NCBI GenBank assembly: GCA_016292575.1
Contig: JAEDIH010000101.1
Span: 1 to 6,156, forward strand
DNA length: 6,156 nucleotides
Source of the DNA: Clostridiaceae bacterium
Lineage (GTDB): Bacteria; Bacillota; Clostridia; Oscillospirales; Acutalibacteraceae
Reading direction: 5' to 3'
The translations under genes were made by a program, and so were the position numbers. This document shows positions 1 to 5,040 of the stretch, one piece after another. The stretch's first letter is position 1, and every line of letters starts with the position of its first letter. The notes under the pieces were generated by a model. It saw nothing but the letters and a program-made list of their open reading frames with translations. It was not told where the DNA came from and did not search any database.

Positions 1-422
1 TGCTCGTCCTTGAGAATGTCGCTCATAACCATCATTGAAGTCAGCGGTGTTTTTAGCTGATGGGATATATCAGTCATTGAATCGGCAAGATAAAGCTTGT
101 CCTGCTGAAGCTTTTCATTCTGAAAGCGCAGCATTGCAATAATTTTATACAGGTTGTTTTTAAGGATTGACAGCTCGCCCTCGCTGTTGTCCGGAAGGTC
201 AAGGTCAAGCTTTCCGGAACAGACGGCGGCAAGGTATTCGTTAAGTTCTGAAATTTTTTTAAAGCGTCTTTTTGTAAATGCGATGTATACCGCAGCAACG
301 GATGCCGAGCAAACCAGGCAGAGTGCTCCGGAAACAGCGCCGTAATGAAAGCTTAAAGCTGAAAGCAAAAGCGTTAACAAAGCGGTTATTCCGAGAGTTA
401 TTTTAAAGCTTTTATCTATCAT
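1..422 (-). CDS. Sensor histidine kinase, N-terminal 140 residues (partial, runs off the left edge)
   Basis: Reading leftwards from the ATG at 422 gives an open frame to the window edge. It begins MIDKSFKITL and has two hydrophobic helices (about residues 6-24 and 28-49) joined by only a few residues. A basic stop-transfer stretch (KRRFKK) and a HAMP-like linker (about 55-100) follow, then the dimerisation/phosphoacceptor helix with DISHQLKTPLTSM, whose H121 is the predicted autophosphorylation site. The ATPase domain lies outside the window. The start overlaps the regulator gene by 11 nt, a stop codon lies just upstream in frame, and no good ribosome binding site is visible, so translational coupling is likely. 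Family knowledge: kinases with this H-box in Clostridia pair with OmpR-type regulators and often neighbour ABC transporters. The short external loop suggests it senses within the membrane or through a partner protein (inference). The signal is unknown. Confidence 0.93.
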   Translation of the reverse strand, partial: MIDKSFKITLGITALLTLLLSALSFHYGAVSGALCLVCSASVAAVYIAFTKRRFKKISELNEYLAAVCSGKLDLDLPDNSEGELSILKNNLYKIIAMLRFQNEKLQQDKLYLADSMTDISHQLKTPLTSMMVMSDILKDE

Positions 423-1092
423 TTTCTATCACATATCCCAAGCCGCGAACAGTTTTGATTATAGTCGGACAGGCGGGATCCCTTTCAATTTTATCGCGCA
501 GGCGCTTGATGTAAACGGTCAGCGTGTTGTCATTAACAAAGTCGCCGTCAACGTCCCAGATTTCTTCAAGAAGCTTGTTCCTTGAAAGCACCTTTCCTCT
601 GTTGTTGATAAACGTAAGAAGCAGCCGGTATTCCATCGCTGTCAGTATAACGTCCTCATCGTCCTTGGTGACTCTCGCTTCGTTAAGGTTCACGCTCACA
701 TTTCCGAGCTTAACCGTCGGCTCGGCTTTATCTTTTCCGCAGCGGCGCATAACGCTTTTTATTCTTGCAACAAGCTCGCGCACGCGGAACGGTTTTGTAA
801 TGTAATCATCGGCGCCAATATCAAGGCCCATAACAACATTTACCTCATCGTCATAAGCTGTGAGGAAAATAACGGGGAAATCGCCCTTTTCTTTAACCTT
901 GCGGCAGATGTCGTAACCGCTGCCGTCGGGCAGATTAATATCGAGAATATAAAGCGAAAACGTTTGCTTTTCTATTATGCTTTCCGCCTCTGCAAAGGAG
1001 CGCGTAAGGGTAATTGCATAGCCCTCGTTTTCAAGGGAATACTTCAGACCTATTCCGATGGCTTCATCGTCTTCAAGAAGAAAAATGTTCAT
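412..1092 (-). CDS. OmpR/PhoB-family response regulator
   Basis: This is a 226-residue two-component transcription factor of normal family length. The receiver domain (about 1-118) has the acidic pair D8/D9, the phosphoacceptor D51 in YILDINLP, the switch T78 in FLTAYDD and the conserved K100 in ITKPF. The DNA-binding winged-helix domain (about 125-223) contains AMEYRLLLTF and ends with the typical TVRGLGYVI. The ATG at 1092 is preceded by GAGGTG (1099-1104) at 6 nt spacing. It is the first gene of an operon with the downstream histidine kinase, which starts 11 nt before this gene's stop. It has its own promoter, because a terminator separates it from the upstream kinase-like gene. The target genes are not visible. 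Related clostridial systems often control an ABC transporter for antimicrobial peptides or cell-envelope stress, but nothing in the window shows this. Confidence 0.96.
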   Translation of the reverse strand: MNIFLLEDDEAIGIGLKYSLENEGYAITLTRSFAEAESIIEKQTFSLYILDINLPDGSGYDICRKVKEKGDFPVIFLTAYDDEVNVVMGLDIGADDYITKPFRVRELVARIKSVMRRCGKDKAEPTVKLGNVSVNLNEARVTKDDEDVILTAMEYRLLLTFINNRGKVLSRNKLLEEIWDVDGDFVNDNTLTVYIKRLRDKIERDPACPTIIKTVRGLGYVIENDR

Positions 1093-1115
1093 TCAAAACA
1101 CCTCAAGGGTATTGT

Positions 1116-1145
1116 ATCATATATTTCGTTGTCTTTCCATTACAA
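1116..1145 (-). promoter_or_regulatory. Candidate sigma-A promoter of the two-component operon
   Basis: On the minus strand TTGTAA (1145-1140, 4/6 match to TTGACA) lies 18 nt from TATGAT (1121-1116, 5/6 match to TATAAT). Transcription would start near 1109, giving a leader of about 17 nt that still holds the GAGGTG ribosome binding site. TACAAT at 1116-1111 is an alternative -10 box with a poorer -35. A promoter is expected here because a terminator ends about 10 bp upstream. Confidence 0.5.
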
Positions 1146-1154
1146 TTCAGTAAT

Positions 1155-1180
1155 AAAAAAAACCGGCGGAAAACCGCCGG
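1155..1180 (-). terminator. Rho-independent terminator of the cytidylate-kinase-like gene
   Basis: A perfect 7-bp GC stem (1174-1180 with 1163-1169) closes a 4-nt loop. On the minus strand it is followed by eight T residues (1162-1155). It begins 5 nt after the TAA stop at 1188-1186, so it separates this gene from the downstream two-component operon on the same strand. Confidence 0.93.
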
Positions 1181-1185
1181 AAAGA

Positions 1186-1800
1186 TTATTCGCCGAACCA
1201 GGCTTTTACATATGCCGCAATGCCGGGAACAAGGGCTTTAATCTCCTTGCCGGTTGTATTGACGCAAAGATGGTAGCTTTCCTTTTTTCCCCATGGGGAA
1301 TCGGAAAGCAGGGCGCGGTGCCTTGCACGCGCGCTGTCAATCTGCTTGATTTTTCTTTCATATTCCCGTCTTGTAAGCTCCTCATCTTCGGGCGCGCGGT
1401 CAATGCAGCGGTCAATCTTTGAATACATATCTGCGTGAACAAAAATATTAAACGGAAAATATTCGCTTAGAATGACATCGGCACTGCGACCGACAATTAC
1501 AAAATCCTCGCCCTTGCGCGCAAGCTGGATTATAAAGCTCTGCTGCGCCACCAGCGCCTTGGTGTAATTTTGCTGAGACACATCGGAAAAAGCGAAGGAA
1601 CGTCCGAAAGAAAACGGAAATGTCCTCGGAATACCCGTTTCAAGGATTTTTTCAACATAGCCCTCGTCAAGTTCGCTGTTTTTTGCAACCGCAGCAATAA
1701 TCTCCCTGTCGTAATAGGCAAAGCCGAGTTCATCGGCAAGTCTTTTTCCAACCTCTCTTCCGCCCGAACCGAATTCACGGCTGATTGTAATGATTTTCAT
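1186..1800 (-). CDS. Cytidylate-kinase-like protein (Cytidylate_kin2 / AAA-type NMP kinase family)
   Basis: This 204-residue protein begins MKIITISREF followed by GSGGREVGKRLADELG, the modified phosphate-binding loop typical of the cytidylate-kinase-like family. Other family landmarks are YYDREII (29-35), VIVGRSADVIL (101-111) and a lid-like DSARARHR (155-162). DSPWGKKESYHL (167-178) and a C-terminal helix follow. The start at 1800 is chosen over an in-frame ATG at 1824 because a full AAAGGAG site (1816-1810) lies 9 nt upstream of it and homology begins there. The canonical Walker A lysine position is changed (GGRE instead of GKS/T), so (d)CMP phosphorylation is a family-based guess and not shown by the sequence. 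It is a single-gene transcript with its own promoter and terminator. Its link to the neighbouring two-component genes is positional only. Confidence 0.88.
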   Translation of the reverse strand: MKIITISREFGSGGREVGKRLADELGFAYYDREIIAAVAKNSELDEGYVEKILETGIPRTFPFSFGRSFAFSDVSQQNYTKALVAQQSFIIQLARKGEDFVIVGRSADVILSEYFPFNIFVHADMYSKIDRCIDRAPEDEELTRREYERKIKQIDSARARHRALLSDSPWGKKESYHLCVNTTGKEIKALVPGIAAYVKAWFGE

Positions 1801-1809
1801 AAGCTGACG

Positions 1810-1816
1810 CTCCTTT
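1810..1816 (-). promoter_or_regulatory. Ribosome binding site fixing the start at 1800
   Basis: The minus strand reads AAAGGAG, 9 nt before the ATG at 1800. With the alternative ATG at 1824 this site would lie inside the coding sequence, which argues for the shorter protein. Confidence 0.85.
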
Positions 1817-1820
1817 CGTT

Positions 1821-1830
1821 TCAATATTGA
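1821..1830. repeat. 10-bp perfect palindrome in the 5' leader of the cytidylate-kinase-like gene
   Basis: TCAATATTGA is identical on both strands. It lies within the predicted leader, just upstream of the ribosome binding site. It could be a protein-binding site or chance in AT-rich DNA, and no second copy was seen nearby. Confidence 0.25.
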
Positions 1831-1886
1831 GTCTTAATACCTGCAAAAGCAAAGGCTGCCGCCGTGCTCTTGTCTGTCTTGGAAAC

Positions 1887-1915
1887 ATTTTATCATCTTT
1901 TTTTGACTCTTGCAA
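1887..1915 (-). promoter_or_regulatory. Candidate sigma-A promoter of the cytidylate-kinase-like gene
   Basis: On the minus strand TTGCAA (1915-1910, 4/6 match) is separated by exactly 17 nt from TAAAAT (1892-1887, 5/6 match). Transcription would start near 1880 and give a leader of about 80 nt before the ATG at 1800. I saw no strong riboswitch-like fold in that leader. Confidence 0.6.
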
Positions 1916-1963
1916 CAAATATAAGGCAAAAACATCGAAAAAAGTCTGCGTCGGTCAATAAAA

Positions 1964-1981
1964 ATTGTTGACAAAAACAAT
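1964..1981. repeat. Inverted repeat over the -35 box, possible operator
   Basis: ATTGTT (1964-1969) and AACAAT (1976-1981) are perfect inverted half-sites around a 6-nt centre, and they cover the -35 hexamer of the rightward promoter. The position suits a repressor site. The half-sites are AT-rich and short, so chance is possible. Confidence 0.35.
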
Positions 1982-1996
1982 ATAAAATGTTAAACT
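1968..1996 (+). promoter_or_regulatory. Sigma-A promoter of the exported zinc-ribbon protein gene
   Basis: A consensus TTGACA (1968-1973) is followed after exactly 17 nt by TAAACT (1991-1996, 4/6 match). A TGN extended -10 element (TG at 1988-1989) strengthens it. Transcription would start near 2003, leaving a leader of about 42 nt with the ribosome binding site. A perfect TATAAT at 2016-2021 has no fitting -35 box. Confidence 0.72.
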
Positions 1997-2030
1997 AATT
2001 GTGAACAAGAATAAGTATAATATTTGCAAA

Positions 2031-2036
2031 AAGGAG
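2031..2036 (+). promoter_or_regulatory. Ribosome binding site fixing the start at 2045
   Basis: AAGGAG lies 8 nt before ATG 2045. The next in-frame start upstream (2024) precedes this site, so it cannot use it, and it would add seven residues in front of a well-formed signal peptide. Confidence 0.88.
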
Positions 2037-2044
2037 TTGTACGT

Positions 2045-3493
2045 ATGAAAAAAATACTTTGCTTGATTTTATCGCTCACACTTCTTGTTTCGTCGCTGAG
2101 CATTGCGGCATTTGCCGATAACAGCACAGAAAATACGAACTTCGGCTTTGATCTGTCGGAGCTTGTTTCCGGCGCTCTTAATGAGGCCGACTTCAAAAAG
2201 GCTCTTGAAAACTACAACTTTAACGGTGACATTCCCGATGATTGCAAAACCGAGGAAGGTCAGTACGACATTGAAAAGCTTGTTACAAGCGGTACGGCGT
2301 CCAATGTATATATGTTCGGTCTTTCAATTGACTTCCTGTATAACAGCGAGGAAAAGCTTTTCTGGTCAAGACTTCCGTCTTCTGAAGATCCCTACTGCAC
2401 CAACTGCAAGAAGTCCTTTAAGGCGGACACCGTTCCAAGTAAAGTTTGCCCCGATTGCGGCAAAGCGCTGAGGGTTGAAACAATTTATAACGACATGGCT
2501 CTTGCCTGCGGCAACCTCAATTTCTGCCTCAAGAACATTTTCAATAAGTATTATGGGGGCAACAAGCTTTATACGGAAGAGAATGCAACAAAAATCTGCA
2601 ATATTATCGGACATCTTTTCTTCACAAATTATACCGATCAGAATATCGGCTTTGATATTCCGCTTGTTGAGGATAATGAAGAAAACGTCAATCTGTTTTA
2701 TGACACCATTGCCGAAAAGAGCGGACTTAAAGAACTTATCCAGAAAAACTGGTGCGATGTTCCCAGACTTAATTACAAGCCTTTGCTTTATACCCTCGGA
2801 GTAAACTTTGAGGATTTCCCGGCTCCTGACAGAGATATTTATAACGCAAAGTATGTTTCGAGAATTCTGCTCAAGTCCATTGTCAGCTCAATTATGAATA
2901 TCGGTCCCGTCAACTATCTTCTTGACATAATCTGGGCATTCTCAAGAACGTATGCAATTTATCTTTATGAACCGGTCAAAGCACTCTTCAGCGTTAAGAT
3001 TGCCAGTGGTCTTATTCAGGAAGACGAGCTTAAGACTTTCAAGGGACTTTTGAATCTGATTTTCAATAACAACAATGCAAACGACACCTCAAAGCTTCAG
3101 TTTGTTACTCCGCCGGCACGCAGATTTGCAACCTCTGCCGATACCACAGAGCTGTTCCTTTATGTTATCATTTATCTCAATCTTGTTGGCAAAAACGGAA
3201 ACAATCCCACAGTTGTTACCGGCATAAAGAACAACATCAATGCAAATACCATGCTTGAGGGAGAGGATAAGCAATATCTTGTTTCAATCGTTGACGGCTT
3301 GTTCTGCGGCAACCTCAATGAGCTTGTTAATATGCTTGCAAATTATTTCATTGAAAATATTTCCGTGCTCAAGGATACGTTGTGGCAAAAATTTGTTAAG
3401 ATGATAAAAAATTTCATCCGCAGCTTTATCGGAGTGTTCGATAAAATTTATAAGAACTTCCTTAATATCGGACATTGGGGCGACAGTGAATAA
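2045..3493 (+). CDS. Predicted exported protein with a four-cysteine zinc-ribbon-like motif, function unknown
   Basis: I do not recognise a family for this 482-residue protein. It starts with a clear Sec signal peptide: MKK, a leucine-rich core (4-20) and AAFA before D25 as the probable cleavage site. No lipobox is visible. Residues 118-138 hold two CxxC knuckles (C118/C121 and C135/C138, 13 residues between the pairs), the pattern of a zinc ribbon. Helix-rich segments follow, some quite hydrophobic (about 277-309 and 369-382), with an asparagine-rich stretch at 341-346. The C-terminus (about 448-473) is an amphipathic, lysine/phenylalanine-rich helix that could touch the membrane (inference). 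There is no LPxTG sorting motif. The promoter and ribosome binding site are strong, which suggests good expression. A terminator follows, then a small cysteine-rich gene on the same strand. It is presumably secreted or surface-associated, and its role is unknown. Confidence 0.9.
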   Translation: MKKILCLILSLTLLVSSLSIAAFADNSTENTNFGFDLSELVSGALNEADFKKALENYNFNGDIPDDCKTEEGQYDIEKLVTSGTASNVYMFGLSIDFLYNSEEKLFWSRLPSSEDPYCTNCKKSFKADTVPSKVCPDCGKALRVETIYNDMALACGNLNFCLKNIFNKYYGGNKLYTEENATKICNIIGHLFFTNYTDQNIGFDIPLVEDNEENVNLFYDTIAEKSGLKELIQKNWCDVPRLNYKPLLYTLGVNFEDFPAPDRDIYNAKYVSRILLKSIVSSIMNIGPVNYLLDIIWAFSRTYAIYLYEPVKALFSVKIASGLIQEDELKTFKGLLNLIFNNNNANDTSKLQFVTPPARRFATSADTTELFLYVIIYLNLVGKNGNNPTVVTGIKNNINANTMLEGEDKQYLVSIVDGLFCGNLNELVNMLANYFIENISVLKDTLWQKFVKMIKNFIRSFIGVFDKIYKNFLNIGHWGDSE

Positions 3494-3524
3494 TTTTTGC
3501 CTGCTTTGCAAAGAATAAAAGCAT

Positions 3525-3567
3525 AGCCCGAACGGCACGTTTTAGGCTGTTCGGGCTTCATTTTATT
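3525..3567 (+). terminator. Terminator hairpin between the exported protein gene and the DUF1540 gene
   Basis: AGCCCGAAC (3525-3533) pairs perfectly with GTTCGGGCT (3549-3557). The stem can extend inward by three pairs including one G-T wobble, and a T-rich tail (3558-3567) follows. The tail is interrupted (TCATTTTATT), so termination may be incomplete. The ribosome binding site of the next gene begins at 3569. Confidence 0.8.
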
Positions 3568-3568
3568 C

Positions 3569-3576
3569 AAAGGTGG
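3569..3576 (+). promoter_or_regulatory. Perfect Shine-Dalgarno of the DUF1540 gene
   Basis: AAAGGTGG is fully complementary to the 16S rRNA 3' end and lies 9 nt before ATG 3586. It begins 1 nt after the T-rich tail of the preceding hairpin. This site is the main evidence, besides the cysteine pattern, that the short frame is a real gene. Confidence 0.85.
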
Positions 3577-3585
3577 TTTTTAACA

Positions 3586-3759
3586 ATGAATTGTAGCGAT
3601 GCAAACAAGTCCATCGGCTGCACAGTTGAAAAGTGCGCCCATCATTGTCATTCCGAAAATTACTGTACCCTTGATCAGGTCTCAATCGGTACACATGAGT
3701 CTGATCCCAAGGTCTGCCAGTGCGTTGACTGTGAGTCCTTTGTTCCCAAGTCAAACTGA
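3586..3759 (+). CDS. DUF1540 domain-containing small cysteine-rich protein
   Basis: This short gene encodes 57 residues beginning MNCSDANKS. It has eight cysteines (3, 12, 17, 21, 27, 44, 46, 49) and three histidines near the middle (19, 20, 22). IGCTVEKC, then C27, VSIGTHES and C-x-C-x2-C-ESF fit the DUF1540 pattern of a short cysteine-rich module ending in Cys-x-[ST]-Phe. The cysteine spacing suggests metal binding (inference). DUF1540 proteins are common in Clostridia and other Firmicutes and have no established function that I know of. No signal peptide is present, so it is probably cytoplasmic. A perfect ribosome binding site precedes it and a strong terminator follows. No separate promoter fits between the upstream hairpin and the start, so it may depend on read-through from the exported-protein gene. 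Confidence 0.88.
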   Translation: MNCSDANKSIGCTVEKCAHHCHSENYCTLDQVSIGTHESDPKVCQCVDCESFVPKSN

Positions 3760-3769
3760 TAACGCCTTG

Positions 3770-3804
3770 AAAAAAGCTGCCGGAGGTCTTTCGGCGGCTT
3801 TTTT
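3770..3804 (+). terminator. Rho-independent terminator of the DUF1540 gene
   Basis: A 13-bp stem (3770-3782 with 3792-3804) with a single G-T wobble closes a 9-nt loop. The core GCTGCCG/CGGCGGC is flanked by six A and six T residues, so it should work rightwards and, by symmetry, could also stop leftward transcription. It begins 10 nt after the TGA stop. Confidence 0.93.
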
Positions 3805-3807
3805 GGC

Positions 3808-3836
3808 TTGACATCAGGCGCAGGTTTATTTAAAAT
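3808..3836 (+). promoter_or_regulatory. Near-consensus sigma-A promoter of tmcAL
   Basis: TTGACA (3808-3813, 6/6) is followed after exactly 17 nt by TAAAAT (3831-3836, 5/6). It starts 3 bp after the preceding terminator, so tmcAL is independently transcribed. The predicted start near 3843 leaves a leader of roughly 16 nt, just enough for the ribosome binding site. Confidence 0.82.
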
Positions 3837-3858
3837 ATACCAAAAGGGCGGTGAAATT

Positions 3859-5040
3859 GTGAGGCTTGCAGGAATAATCAGCGAATACAATCCGTTTCAT
3901 AACGGTCATTTATATCATATTGAACAGACACGCAACAGTGGTGCAACGCATATCGTTTGCGCAATGAGCGGGAACTTTGTTCAGCGCGGTGATTGCGCCT
4001 GTGCTGACAAATATATCAGGGCAAAGGCCGCCGTTTTATCCGGGGCTGACCTTGTTGTTGAAATTCCGACTCCCTGGGCGTGCTCCGGCGCGGAAAATTT
4101 TGCGCGGGGCGGTGTTAGCATCCTTGCTTCGCTCGGGATTGACGTTTTGTCATTCGGCTGCGAAACCGATGAATTATCCTTACTTGAAAAGACTGCGACT
4201 GCGGTTGATTCTCCGCTTATTTCTCAGTCTGTGCGCACGCTTGTTTCGGCAGGAAATACATATCCCGCGGCGCTTCAGAAAAGCATTGAAGCTGTATTCG
4301 GAAAAGCTGCGTCCGACATCCTGTCCTCACCGAATAACACCCTTGCAGTTGAATACATCAGGCAAAGAGAAAAGCTTTCAGCTCAATTTGAGCTGCTTGC
4401 CGTCAGGCGAAATAGTGCCGGACACAACGACGAGTACCTGCCAGAAAACAGCATTGCAAGCGCAAGCGCACTGCGCAGGCTGAAGCAGCTTGAAAAAATG
4501 AAGAACTATATACCGCAAGCAATGCTTACGGAACTTACTCAAGCAGAAAAAAGCGGACTTTTTCCCTGCCTGATTGAAAACGCAGACCGTGTTATCCTTG
4601 CTTTTTTGCGCCGCATGACTCTTGAGGAAATGAAAAAGTATATTTCCGATGAAAACGGTCTTGCAGAGCGGCTTTATTCGTTTTCGCGCACGGCGCAGTC
4701 AACCGCCGATGTCATAAAACAGGTCAAGGTCAAATCTATCACCGAGGCGGCCGTCAGGCGAGCCGTGCTTTCCTGCTTTTTAAAGATTCCAAAAGACGCC
4801 GCCAAGGGCTTTGTGCCATATATTAAAATACTTGCGTCGAACGCAAGGGGCTTTGAAATTCTCAAAGAGCGCAACGTTTTGCTTCCTGTCATTACAAAAA
4901 AAGCTCATGCGGATAAGCTTGAAAAGGGTGCAAAAGCAATTTATGACCTTGAATGTGAATGCACAGACGTATTCTCGCTTTTTTCAAAAAAAATGCCGGG
5001 CTGTTCGCGCGAACAAACAAGCCCGATATTCGTATTATGA
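3859..5040 (+). CDS. tmcAL: tRNA(Met) cytidine acetate ligase (TmcAL)
   Basis: TmcAL uses ATP and acetate to make N4-acetylcytidine at wobble position 34 of elongator tRNA(Met), via acetyl-adenylate. The 393-residue product starts with the diagnostic GIISEYNPFHNGHLYH (5-20), whose HNGH is the HxGH nucleotidyltransferase motif. SGNFVQRGD (37-45), KAAVLSGADLVVEIP (56-70), SPNNTLAVEYI (157-167) and the SASALRR loop (201-207) follow. ITEAAVRRAVL (294-304) fits the basic tRNA-binding region of the family. The GTG start at 3859 is chosen because homology begins there and a GGGCGGTGA-type site sits just upstream. A longer TTG start at 3808 would fall in the promoter. Length is close to the family norm (about 400), and the end (EQTSPIFVL) looks natural. 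It converges on mtaB with a 6-bp overlap, and its last 18 codons also encode the mtaB terminator. Confidence 0.93.
   Translation: MRLAGIISEYNPFHNGHLYHIEQTRNSGATHIVCAMSGNFVQRGDCACADKYIRAKAAVLSGADLVVEIPTPWACSGAENFARGGVSILASLGIDVLSFGCETDELSLLEKTATAVDSPLISQSVRTLVSAGNTYPAALQKSIEAVFGKAASDILSSPNNTLAVEYIRQREKLSAQFELLAVRRNSAGHNDEYLPENSIASASALRRLKQLEKMKNYIPQAMLTELTQAEKSGLFPCLIENADRVILAFLRRMTLEEMKKYISDENGLAERLYSFSRTAQSTADVIKQVKVKSITEAAVRRAVLSCFLKIPKDAAKGFVPYIKILASNARGFEILKERNVLLPVITKKAHADKLEKGAKAIYDLECECTDVFSLFSKKMPGCSREQTSPIFVL
4986..5025 (-). terminator. mtaB terminator located inside the tmcAL coding sequence
   Basis: CGGGCT (4997-5002) pairs with AGCCCG (5020-5025). An inner palindrome, TTCGCGCGAA (5004-5013), forms the top of the stem, with a 5-nt bulge on one side. 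On the minus strand the hairpin is followed by GCAT and then eight T residues (4993-4986). On the plus strand the downstream bases are not a T-run, so it should serve mtaB only. Confidence 0.83.

Noticed and set aside
964..1422. 152-codon plus-strand frame across the regulator start and the kinase-like gene
   Set aside because: It runs antisense to two clear genes and through a terminator and promoter, and its translation has no family features.
1801..1824. Longer start for the cytidylate-kinase-like protein at 1824
   Set aside because: The extra eight residues overlap a strong AAAGGAG site that is correctly spaced for the ATG at 1800, where family similarity begins.
2016..2021. Perfect TATAAT as the main -10 box of the exported-protein gene
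   Set aside because: No acceptable -35 hexamer lies 16-18 nt upstream, whereas TTGACA-17-TAAACT with an extended -10 is present just before it.
2024..2044. Longer start for the exported protein at 2024 (adds MQKGVVR)
   Set aside because: The ribosome binding site AAGGAG at 2031-2036 lies after this start, and the signal peptide is well formed from ATG 2045.
3504..3513. CTTTGCAAAG palindrome upstream of the 3525 hairpin as an antiterminator
   Set aside because: It cannot pair with either arm of the terminator stem, so no alternative fold that would disrupt the terminator is supported.
3808..3858. TTG start at 3808 for tmcAL
   Set aside because: This stretch is a near-consensus promoter and the residues it would add are not part of the family. 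The GTG at 3859 fits both homology and ribosome binding site.
3977..4483. 168-codon frame in another phase within tmcAL
   Set aside because: The tmcAL frame carries all the conserved motifs. The alternative frame is arginine/leucine-rich shadow sequence without a ribosome binding site.
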